Shown piece after piece: positions 1-5,006 of a stretch of 20,063 bases of DNA (position 1 is its first letter; the number at the start of each line of letters is the position of its first letter). Under the pieces are notes generated by a model. It made no database searches. It was not told where the DNA came from and saw only the letters and a list, made by a program, of their open reading frames with translations. This stretch comes from a virus: IMG/VR virus record IMGVR_UViG_3300025276_000279, positions 1 to 20,063 of that record; one strand, 5' to 3'. A program made the position numbers and the translations under genes.

Positions 1-127
1 ATGCGTCGGCCAATGCTTGCTCTAGCATCCGTTCCTTCTCCATCAGGCGTGCGTCTGCTATGCGTCCTTGGTTGGCAATCTGCTGCCGTGTTGATTCCAA
101 AAACTCTTCTAGCTCTTCAATGCTCAT
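1..127 (-). CDS. Small coiled-coil-like protein, 3' part cut by window edge (paralogue of 301..507)
   Basis: Read leftward from the ATG at 127, the frame stays open to base 1, so only the first 42 residues are visible. They begin MSIEELEEFLESTRQQIANQ and are rich in E, Q, R and L with heptad-like spacing, so a helical or coiled-coil protein is likely. The start is supported by GGAG (136-139 on the complementary strand), which lies inside the last codons of the upstream gene 117..308, giving an 11-base overlap. 29 of the 42 residues match the product of 301..507 with no gaps, and the two start codons are exactly 380 bases apart, so this is one half of a local duplication. I do not recognise a function. 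Its place at the end of a leftward run of tiny genes suggests an early phage accessory protein. Confidence 0.7.
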   Translation of the reverse strand, partial: MSIEELEEFLESTRQQIANQGRIADARLMEKERMLEQALADA

Positions 128-308
128 GGTTGTGCTCCTCTAGTAGGGTTTCTAGCTTTATTGTGTACTCGCGCAGCTCATCTATACTTGAAAACTCGCA
201 GGTTCCACTTGTGTATTTATTCACACTCTCTATGTCATCTTCAAACCCGCACCAATATTGCAAATCACCGAGGTAAGCCTCTAGGTAGTTCTTTAGATCT
301 TTAGTCAT
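117..308 (-). CDS. Small acidic hypothetical protein (63 aa)
   Basis: A 63-residue acidic protein beginning MTKDLKNYLEAYLGDLQYWC and ending in a glutamate/histidine tail (LLEEHNHEH). The sequence is predicted helical; no known domain is recognised. The ATG at 308 overlaps the end of the upstream gene 301..507, and its ribosome-binding sequence GGAG lies in that gene's final codons, seven bases from the ATG, so translation is probably coupled. The same arrangement recurs at its own 3' end, where CATGGTTGTGCTCC at 125-138 (+ strand) mirrors CATGGTCGTGCTCC at 306-319. The gene sits between the two paralogous copies 1..127 and 301..507 and may have been carried along or trapped by that duplication. 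Function unknown; probably an early phage accessory protein. Confidence 0.65.
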   Translation of the reverse strand: MTKDLKNYLEAYLGDLQYWCGFEDDIESVNKYTSGTCEFSSIDELREYTIKLETLLEEHNHEH

Positions 309-507
309 GGTCGTGCTCCATTATAAAAGTCGTAGCGGGCCAAGAAACAGCTATACACGAGCTAGACTCATTGTGTCGTCTGGAGTGCCCAAGTGCTTTT
401 ACTAGCATCTGTTCCTTATCTACAAGGCGGGCGTCTACTATGCGTCCTTGGTTGGCAATCCTCTGTCGTGTTACTTCTAATAATGCTTCCAGCTCTTCAA
501 TACTCAT
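301..507 (-). CDS. Small coiled-coil-like protein (68 aa), paralogue of 1..127
   Basis: The most likely start is the ATG at 507, giving 68 residues that begin MSIEELEALLEVTRQRIANQ. A longer reading from 603 would add 32 residues that overlap the neighbouring membrane-protein gene almost completely and has no better ribosome site. GGGAGT lies at a suitable distance upstream of 507, and the ATG overlaps the stop of 504..701 as ATGA. The first 40 or so residues look helical and charged; the C-terminal part is unlike the paralogue and ends in an H/D tail (MEHDHD). The 1..127 copy matches at 29 of 42 positions, and a 23-bp block is identical (58-80 versus 438-460). Function unknown. Confidence 0.7.
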   Translation of the reverse strand: MSIEELEALLEVTRQRIANQGRIVDARLVDKEQMLVKALGHSRRHNESSSCIAVSWPATTFIMEHDHD

Positions 508-701
508 AACATTACTCCCAATAGGATTACTGCGCTGATAACACCTAGCACTCGCAGTATGCGTACCACCCGCACTTGCTTGGGTGTGGACTCGTCTGCC
601 CATTGGTACTGGTTATCTGGATCATGGATGTTCAGCTTGGCGTGTGACTTGTATATCTGGCCTACTGCGTGGTTCGATCTGGATGTTTTAATAACTCGCA
701 T
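504..701 (-). CDS. Small membrane protein with C-terminal transmembrane helix (65 aa)
   Basis: A 65-residue protein whose last 20 residues (RILRVLGVISAVILLGVML) form one clear hydrophobic helix after a basic stretch (TPKQVRVVR). This predicts a tail-anchored inner-membrane protein with its polar N-terminal two-thirds in the cytoplasm. AAGGAG lies seven bases before the ATG at 701, and the stop overlaps the next start as ATGA, so the gene belongs to the leftward operon. A perfect 19-bp inverted repeat (718-736) sits directly upstream of its ribosome site. Small single-helix proteins in phage early regions often act in host takeover, superinfection exclusion or lysis, but nothing here decides between those roles. 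A holin is possible but no endolysin is adjacent in the visible sequence. Confidence 0.65.
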   Translation of the reverse strand: MRVIKTSRSNHAVGQIYKSHAKLNIHDPDNQYQWADESTPKQVRVVRILRVLGVISAVILLGVML

Positions 702-717
702 GTCGTTCTCCTTGGGT

Positions 718-736
718 AGGTACGGAATCCGTACCT
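718..736. repeat. GTACGGAWTCCGTAC palindrome, copy 1
   Basis: The sequence AGGTACGGA-A-TCCGTACCT is a perfect 19-bp inverted repeat around one central base. It lies in the 41-bp gap between 743..934 and 504..701, 16 bases upstream of the 504..701 start codon. It shares the 15-bp core GTACGGAWTCCGTAC with copies at 962-978, 1370-1384 and 2426-2440. A two-fold symmetric DNA operator for a dimeric regulator and an RNA hairpin in the leader are both possible. Confidence 0.75.
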
Positions 737-742
737 TGTGGT

Positions 743-934
743 TTAAGTGGTTCTCTTAGGGTTGAGTTGCTTTAACTCCTCTCGTGAGAGAAGCATGTAG
801 TTGCTCTTGTTGAGCGGGGCGACTGTGTGCTTCACCTCACTTGCTGCGGACTCTCCACATACTAGACAAGTCAGTCTGCCTAGTTGGTAACGGGCTTCGG
901 AGTAATACTTGTCGCACTTGATGCAATTAGCCAT
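743..934 (-). CDS. Small zinc-ribbon protein (63 aa)
   Basis: The 63-residue product has two Cys pairs in its first half, CIKC (residues 4-7) and CLVC (residues 23-26), spaced as in a zinc ribbon. The C-terminal tail is LLSREELKQLNPKRTT. From memory, very similar short proteins with a Cys4 head and an LNPKRT-type tail occur in many aquatic phages without an assigned role. Zinc binding is a well-supported inference; DNA, RNA or RNA-polymerase binding is only a guess. It is the first gene after the leftward promoter (1015-1043). AAGGAAA precedes the ATG at 934, and the transcript leader carries palindrome copy 2 (962-978). It is probably an early regulatory or host-interaction protein. Confidence 0.75.
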   Translation of the reverse strand: MANCIKCDKYYSEARYQLGRLTCLVCGESAASEVKHTVAPLNKSNYMLLSREELKQLNPKRTT

Positions 935-961
935 AGCGTTTTCCTTGGTACTGTTATGTAA

Positions 962-978
962 GGTACGGAATCCGTACC
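962..978. promoter_or_regulatory. GTACGGAWTCCGTAC palindrome, copy 2, in leader of leftward operon
   Basis: GGTACGGA-A-TCCGTACC is a perfect 17-bp inverted repeat lying 27 bases upstream of the 743..934 start codon. With the promoter at 1015-1043 it would fall about 30-46 bases into the transcript. On the - strand its downstream flank (CCTTACATAACA) nearly equals the + strand flank of copy 3 (CCTTGCATAACA), so the conserved element is longer than the palindrome and the two copies face away from each other. An operator downstream of the promoter or a leader hairpin is inferred. Confidence 0.6.
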
Positions 979-1014
979 CTGTAAATTGAACCTAAACTTC
1001 CAAACTACATACAC

Positions 1015-1043
1015 ATTGTATCACAATTAGCTTACTTTGTCAA
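1015..1043 (-). promoter_or_regulatory. Leftward sigma70-type promoter
   Basis: On the - strand, TTGACA (1043-1038) is followed after exactly 17 bases by TACAAT (1020-1015). This is a perfect -35 and a five-of-six -10 with ideal spacing. TGA directly precedes the -10, matching an extended -10 element. Transcription would start near 1008 and read leftward into 743..934 and the small genes beyond it. It is the best promoter in the window and implies that host RNA polymerase expresses this operon, as expected for early genes. Confidence 0.75.
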
Positions 1044-1055
1044 GGGGTGGTATTG

Positions 1056-1398
1056 TAATGTTACATTGTTATAAAAATAGGGGGTAATGTTACGAGGCGT
1101 ATAACATTAGGTTTCGCGTAACAATGTACAGAATACGCGGGGTGTGGAGCTGTTTTATATATAATGTTATGGTGTTATGAGTTTTAGAGAAAAACATACC
1201 CCCATAGAGAAATTTATTCACTGCGCGAAGGGGGGTAGGAGAAGAGGATAAAATACTGAAAGTACTTTTCTTTGCATAACATTACACAAAAGGCTCTTTA
1301 TGCTGACATATCAACGCTTTAGCGCGTAACATTAAACATAACATTAGGAGTGAAACGTAACATTACAACGTACGGATTCCGTACCTTGCATAACATTA
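1056..1398. repeat. Cluster of nine TAACATTA octamers
   Basis: Perfect copies in + orientation start at 1102, 1277, 1327, 1339, 1358 and 1391; in the opposite orientation (TAATGTTA) they start at 1056, 1085 and 1162. A near-match (TAACAATG) lies at 1119. Copies at 1327, 1339 and 1358 are closely spaced, like iterons. Outside this cluster I noted the octamer at only two other places (507-514 and 14550-14557). Likely binding sites for a phage replication initiator or regulator; the orientation bias of the right-hand copies is notable. Confidence 0.65.
1370..1384. promoter_or_regulatory. GTACGGAWTCCGTAC palindrome, copy 3
   Basis: A perfect 15-bp inverted repeat placed between two TAACATTA octamers (1358-1365 and 1391-1398). 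Unlike the other three copies it does not precede a gene start. Its + strand downstream flank CCTTGCATAACA matches that of copy 2 on the - strand, so it points rightward, toward the 32-bp direct repeats. Operator or processing-site function is inferred. Confidence 0.6.
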
Positions 1399-1401
1399 GG
1401 C

Positions 1402-1520
1402 TGGCGCAGCAACTCCATAGTTACTGTCATCACCCTACTTTAGAACCTGCATGGCGCAGCAACTCCATAGTTACTGTCATCACTGACTTCGATAGCAGCC
1501 AACTTCCACTACTGTCATCA
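1402..1520. repeat. 32-bp direct repeat, two perfect copies plus a degenerate third
   Basis: The 32 bases at 1402-1433 recur exactly at 1452-1483 (period 50, spacer 18). Each copy begins TGGCGCAGCAACTCC and ends TACTGTCATCAC. A shorter diverged copy ends at 1520 (TACTGTCATCA, 1510-1520). They lie directly right of the octamer cluster and left of a terminator, in non-coding sequence. Iterons or protein-binding sites are the best guess. Two equal copies and one worn copy fit local duplication rather than a CRISPR array. Confidence 0.75.
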
Positions 1521-1555
1521 GAAATTTTTGGGGGATTCGATGTAGGAATTACAGG

Positions 1556-1594
1556 CACAAAAAAAGGCCAACCCAGAATTAACTGGATTGGCCT
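1556..1594 (-). terminator. Intrinsic terminator of the leftward gene 1611..2393
   Basis: On the - strand a 12-bp stem, AGGCCAATCCAG pairing with CTGGGTTGGCCT (one G-T pair), encloses a six-base loop and is followed by seven T residues (1565-1559). It starts 17 bases after the stop of 1611..2393 and would isolate that transcript from the control region to its left. Confidence 0.85.
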
Positions 1595-1610
1595 AGTGTA
1601 TTGCGGGAGA

Positions 1611-2393
1611 TTACTTAGATTTGTAATCCGCGAAACCATCTGCCCAAATAGCTTCCGATTCCATTGTAGCAAGCGCATTAGATAAACGCGTCTTCATTTT
1701 CTCAAGAGATTTGACGTGATCGGGATTCAACTCAGTTTCGGCAATTCCCGCTGCGTCTTCTAGAGCAGGCAGATAACCGACAACCCTATTGATTACCGCT
1801 TGCAAGTCGACTCTGATCTGCGCACCGGCAGGCAAATCCTTGTATTCCTGTCGAGCCTTCTTATCAGTGTTAGCCTTCTCAGCTTTAGCCGTTGCTTTAG
1901 CTTTGATCATAGGATCGAAACAGGGGTTTAATATGCTACCCTTTTTATCTAAACCCATCTCGACAGCCTTCTTTTTTGCGGCTGATTTAAAGTTTTTATC
2001 ATTCTTATCATAGGTCGGCATACACTCCGCGAATCGGAGTTTAAAGGTCTTTAATTCGCCGCAAGGTTTACCCGAATTTATGTGAACCGTGCGCAATGTA
2101 GTATTCATTTCAACCGCAATTGAGTAAGCAATAATAGCCTGCTCCGTTGTCGGCCATAATGAGTTACCCGCATATTTCTCAAGGAATTTACCGACACCGC
2201 CTAGTGTCGCATTCGCCGCTACTAGCGGGAAGGCTGGTGCGATACCAGTAATCAGATCGGCAGCTTCCTGATACTTTGTACCGGTTGCACCTACTAAAGA
2301 GTCGCCTTGTTTCTTAGCAGTATCGGCCGCGCATTGTGACTCGGCAGCCTCGCGGATTGCGTTTTCTAATGTTGCGTTAGTATTTTCTGACAT
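1611..2393 (-). CDS. Hypothetical protein (260 aa), single-gene leftward transcription unit
   Basis: A 260-residue soluble protein beginning MSENTNATLENAIREAAESQ. It has no signal peptide or membrane helix. It is alanine-rich and strongly helical; the middle (about residues 135-185) is lysine-rich (SAAKKKAVEMGLDKK, then KAKATAKAEKANTDKKARQ), suggesting contact with nucleic acid or an acidic partner. A final helical segment follows. I do not recognise the family. It is transcribed alone and opposite to the late genes, is closed by a strong terminator at 1556-1594, and carries palindrome copy 4 in its upstream region (2426-2440). The ribosome site is modest (AGGT about eight bases before the ATG at 2393). 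A regulatory or replication-associated early function is plausible but unproven. Confidence 0.75.
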   Translation of the reverse strand: MSENTNATLENAIREAAESQCAADTAKKQGDSLVGATGTKYQEAADLITGIAPAFPLVAANATLGGVGKFLEKYAGNSLWPTTEQAIIAYSIAVEMNTTLRTVHINSGKPCGELKTFKLRFAECMPTYDKNDKNFKSAAKKKAVEMGLDKKGSILNPCFDPMIKAKATAKAEKANTDKKARQEYKDLPAGAQIRVDLQAVINRVVGYLPALEDAAGIAETELNPDHVKSLEKMKTRLSNALATMESEAIWADGFADYKSK

Positions 2394-2425
2394 AATGTTT
2401 TACCTATTAAGTATTAATGACCAAG

Positions 2426-2440
2426 GTACGGATTCCGTAC
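2426..2440. promoter_or_regulatory. GTACGGAWTCCGTAC palindrome, copy 4, upstream of 1611..2393
   Basis: A perfect 15-bp inverted repeat lying 32 bases upstream of the start of 1611..2393. With copies 1 and 2, it means three of four copies precede leftward start codons by 16 to 32 bases, as expected for shared control of those genes. Its - strand downstream flank starts CCTTGG, close to the CCTTRC flank of copies 2 and 3. Confidence 0.6.
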
Positions 2441-2600
2441 GTTGCAGGTCGCGCCATTAGTGGCTCGACATAGGGTTATAGTACCCCATAGCTTAGTATA
2501 TGCAAGCAAACGGCCCCCCTACGCACCCCCCATGGCCCCTTACCTACAGCAAATGTGTCGGCGCTATATACATAATAATATGCACAATTAATACCACGAC

Positions 2601-2628
2601 TTGACAATTCCTACTTACTTTCCTTAAT
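2601..2628 (+). promoter_or_regulatory. Candidate rightward promoter for packaging/capsid operon
   Basis: TTGACA at 2601-2606 is a perfect -35. After 16 bases, CTTAAT at 2623-2628 matches the -10 consensus at four of six positions. Transcription would begin near 2635 and reach the terminase genes after a leader of about 240 bases made largely of pyrimidines. It is weaker than the leftward promoter and could need an activator; late phage promoters often do. Confidence 0.4.
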
Positions 2629-2640
2629 TAAATCAATAAC

Positions 2641-2815
2641 TTACCCCCACCCCCTCTTTTTCTGTACCCAGCTAGCTCGCACCCCACCCCCCTCTCACAC
2701 AGAAACACCCCCATAGGAGTCCGAAAGCAAAACAGGGTAGGGGGTATTTTTTATTTTTCCTTCTTCTTTCCTTCATTTGCCTCTTTTTTCCTTCTTCTTC
2801 TTCTTGTATGGCTTG
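2641..2815 (+). other. Long pyrimidine-rich tract
   Basis: The + strand is strongly biased to C and T: runs of C (2644-2655 and 2685-2693), then from 2749 almost only T and C, ending in CTTCTTCTTCTTCTT near 2813. A short C-run at 2708-2712 could pair with GGGGG at 2740-2744 before a T-rich stretch, but the loop is 27 bases, so a terminator is weakly supported. Polypurine-polypyrimidine DNA can form triplex structures and, as RNA, a long unstructured leader. Confidence 0.55.
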
Positions 2816-2875
2816 CATGTACCAAAGTATCTGGTTTACACTCCGCCCATCGGTATTAACTACCTGCGAAAAGAT

Positions 2876-3496
2876 ATGCCTACTGTACAAGTGGAGCCAA
2901 CAAAGGACCACAAAGTCCCCTACGATCTGTCTGAAGAGAAGTCAAAGACTCTCTTGGACGAGATGGCCGTCGCTGGTAATACAGCAGAGTTGCAAGAAGC
3001 ACTAGGTGCCTCACTTGATATAACCGAAGGTGATACAGCACGAGAAAAAGAACTCTTGCAAGCCGTTGCCGGGGCCAGAAAACCATCTAACCTCACAAAC
3101 CAAACCACCGCCTTTGCCGCTGCGGCTTTCCTGCGTACGTATGGCCAGCAACTTGCTATGGACGCCGTTCAGGCACGCGCTGCTATTACAAACAAGCTCA
3201 TGGAGATCGCTGACTGTGGCGACCCAAGGTACGAGCTAAAAGCACTTGAACTGCTAGGTAAGCATAGTGACATTGGCATTTTCACTGAACGCAGCGAAGT
3301 GACGATAAACTATAAGAATCCTGACGACTTAGAAAAAGCAATCAAAGAGCGCATAAAAACTTTGCTTAATGCTAGCGTAGTAGATGTAATGTCCCCAAGC
3401 GGGGCATCGGAAGAAGAGCTAGACGACCTACTAGGTGTAGTAGACATAGATGATGAGGATGAGGACTTAAATGCCGAACCAGACATCGCCATTTGA
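2876..3496 (+). CDS. terS: Terminase small subunit (probable)
   Basis: From the ATG at 2876 the protein has 206 residues beginning MPTVQVEPTKDHKVPYDLSE. It binds phage DNA ends and stimulates the large terminase in packaging, if the assignment holds. Support comes from position (directly before and 26 bases overlapping the large subunit), size, a helical N-terminal half, and the segment ALELLGKHSDIGIFTERSEV (about residues 123-142), a pattern I associate with small terminases of tailed phages. The C-terminal tail is very acidic (EEELDDLLGVVDIDDEDEDL). An upstream ATG at 2777 would add 33 residues read from the pyrimidine tract; I reject it. The ribosome site (GCGAAAAG) before 2876 is weak. 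No clear helix-turn-helix is readable by eye. Confidence 0.75.
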   Translation: MPTVQVEPTKDHKVPYDLSEEKSKTLLDEMAVAGNTAELQEALGASLDITEGDTAREKELLQAVAGARKPSNLTNQTTAFAAAAFLRTYGQQLAMDAVQARAAITNKLMEIADCGDPRYELKALELLGKHSDIGIFTERSEVTINYKNPDDLEKAIKERIKTLLNASVVDVMSPSGASEEELDDLLGVVDIDDEDEDLNAEPDIAI

Positions 3497-5006
3497 TAAC
3501 ATATCTCTTCAAGATATACCTAAAGTACTACCTCTACTCTCACAGACAGAGCAAGAGTTGGTACTAGCAGAGCTTGAGCAATTATCCAAGCTTAAGAAAC
3601 AAAGGAAAGCGCAGACAAAGTTCATAGATTTTGTCAATGCTGTTTGGCCTACGTTTATATCGGGGAAACACCATGCAAAGATGGCTGAAGCGTTTGAGCG
3701 AGTGGCTCGTGGGGATTGTAAGCGCCTCATTATTAATATGCCTCCTCGTCATACTAAGTCTGAGTTTGCTAGTTACTTACTACCTGCGTGGTTTTTGGGT
3801 CAATTCCCCCATAAAAAAATTATTCAAACGTCACATACCGCCGAGCTAGCGGTAGGTTTTGGTCGTAAAGTACGTAACTTAGTAGATACGGACAACTACC
3901 AGAGTATATTTCCTGAGTTAACCTTGCAAAGTGACTCTAAAGCAGCGGGAAGATGGAACACAAGCAGAGGGGGTGACTACTTTGCGATAGGTGTAGGTGG
4001 TGCGGTTACTGGTAAAGGTGCGGATTTGCTCATTATTGACGACCCACACTCGGAACAAGAGGCAGCATTAGCCGAAATAAACCCGGATATTTACGATAAG
4101 ACCTACGAGTGGTACACATCAGGTCCACGTCAGCGTCTACAACCGGGTGGAGCTATAGTTATAGTAATGACAAGGTGGTCGTTACGTGACCTGACATCTA
4201 AAGTGTTAAAATCTTCGGCCCAAAGGGGTGGAGAAGAGTGGGAAGTCATTGAATTCCCTGCTATTTTACCTTCGGGTAACGCGTTATGGCCTGAGTTCTG
4301 GCCTCCTGTGGAACTAGCAGCGCTGAAGGAAGAACTACCCAACAGTAAGTGGATGGCGCAGTACCAACAACAGCCGACATCAGAGTCTTCGGCTATTGTA
4401 AAGCGTGAATGGTGGCGTGAATGGGAAGAAGATGACCCTCCACCAGTGACTTTTATTGTACAAGCGTGGGATACGGCGTTCGAGAAGACAAATAGGGCGG
4501 ATTACTCTGCATGTACGACATGGGGAGTGTTCTACCACGCGGATGAAGACGGAGAAGAGCGGGCTAACCTGATACTTCTAAACGCTTTTAGAGATAGGAT
4601 GGAGTTTCCTACACTTAAGCGAGCAACTGTAGAGCAATATGACGAGTGGCAGCCAGATTCTTTAATTATTGAGAAAAAGGCTTCGGGGTCTCCTCTTATT
4701 TACGAGATGCGGGCGATGGGCATACCAGCGCAGGAGTTTACCCCCACAAAGGGTAACGACAAGATTACAAGATTGAACGCGGTATCGGATATGTTTGCGT
4801 CTGGTATAGTATGGGCACCAAACAGGTCTTGGGCAGAAGAAGTTATTGACGAGGTTGCTAGCTTCCCCGCAGGGGAACACGATGACTACGTTGACTCAGT
4901 GTCTCTTGCACTAGCGCGGTTCAGAAAAGGCGGGTTCATTCGATTGCCTTCGGACGAAAGGGAAGAAGACCCTATGTTTAGAAGGCGCAACGGCGGGTTT
5001 TACTAA
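3471..5006 (+). CDS. terL: Terminase large subunit (ATPase and nuclease)
   Basis: The 511-residue protein is the motor that pumps DNA into the prohead through the portal and cuts it. The ATPase half shows a Walker A-like loop PPRHTKSE (91-98), Walker B LLIIDDPH (186-193) and the MTRWS coupling motif (233-237). The RNase H-like nuclease half shows AWDTA (332-336, Asp334), IEKKASG (400-406, Glu401) and DDYVDS (471-476), so the acidic catalytic set looks intact. The length is typical of this family. The ATG at 3471 follows GAGGA and overlaps the small-subunit gene by 26 bases; the stop overlaps the portal start as TAATG, implying coupled translation. The packaging strategy (headful or cohesive ends) cannot be read from the sequence alone. 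Confidence 0.95.
   Translation: MPNQTSPFDNISLQDIPKVLPLLSQTEQELVLAELEQLSKLKKQRKAQTKFIDFVNAVWPTFISGKHHAKMAEAFERVARGDCKRLIINMPPRHTKSEFASYLLPAWFLGQFPHKKIIQTSHTAELAVGFGRKVRNLVDTDNYQSIFPELTLQSDSKAAGRWNTSRGGDYFAIGVGGAVTGKGADLLIIDDPHSEQEAALAEINPDIYDKTYEWYTSGPRQRLQPGGAIVIVMTRWSLRDLTSKVLKSSAQRGGEEWEVIEFPAILPSGNALWPEFWPPVELAALKEELPNSKWMAQYQQQPTSESSAIVKREWWREWEEDDPPPVTFIVQAWDTAFEKTNRADYSACTTWGVFYHADEDGEERANLILLNAFRDRMEFPTLKRATVEQYDEWQPDSLIIEKKASGSPLIYEMRAMGIPAQEFTPTKGNDKITRLNAVSDMFASGIVWAPNRSWAEEVIDEVASFPAGEHDDYVDSVSLALARFRKGGFIRLPSDEREEDPMFRRRNGGFY

Larger units (their letters stand above)
935..1610. other. Gene-free control region, possible origin or regulatory switch
   Basis: No credible gene lies in these 676 bases. 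The region holds a leftward promoter (1015-1043), nine perfect copies of TAACATTA in either orientation (1056-1398), two copies of the GTACGGAWTCCGTAC palindrome (962-978 and 1370-1384), a 10-bp palindrome AAAGTACTTT (1259-1268), a 32-bp direct repeat (1402-1483), and the terminator of the gene to its right. This density of short repeats between leftward early genes and the late region is typical of phage replication origins or immunity-type control regions. The sequence does not show which. Confidence 0.5.
2394..2875. other. Gene-free divergent region upstream of the packaging operon
   Basis: These 482 bases separate the leftward gene 1611..2393 from the rightward packaging genes. They contain palindrome copy 4, a candidate rightward promoter at 2601-2628, several C-runs, and a long pyrimidine-rich stretch (2641-2815). 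No gene of its own is supported. A frame open from 2777 joins the small-terminase frame but its first part is simply translated pyrimidine tract. A packaging (pac or cos) site would be expected near here, since it commonly lies beside the small terminase gene, but none can be identified by eye. Confidence 0.5.

Noticed and set aside
1402-1483. CRISPR array
   Set aside because: Only two perfect repeats with one 18-base spacer, no dyad in the repeat, and no cas genes in the window.
1430-1678. An 82-codon open frame on the - strand
   Set aside because: It covers the terminator and the 32-bp repeat, so it is a by-product of non-coding sequence and of the 3' end of 1611..2393 in another frame.
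1350-1685. A 111-codon open frame on the + strand across the control region
   Set aside because: It begins with GTG directly against a weak purine run, crosses both direct repeats and the opposite-strand terminator, and ends inside 1611..2393. Its translation has no protein-like pattern.
718-2440. T7-like phage RNA polymerase promoters as explanation for the GTACGGAWTCCGTAC copies
   Set aside because: The copies are symmetric, lack the asymmetric recognition and TATAGGG-like start of T7-type promoters, and no such polymerase gene is in the window. The flank shared by two copies keeps a weak possibility open.
2707-2757. Rightward terminator in the pyrimidine tract
   Set aside because: The only stem (ACCCCC with GGGGGT) has a 27-base loop, and no rightward gene lies upstream of it.
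2777-2875. N-terminal extension of the small terminase starting at 2777
   Set aside because: The added 33 residues (MPLFSFFFFLYG...) are translated pyrimidine tract with no plausible ribosome site; the ATG at 2876 gives a normal-looking start.
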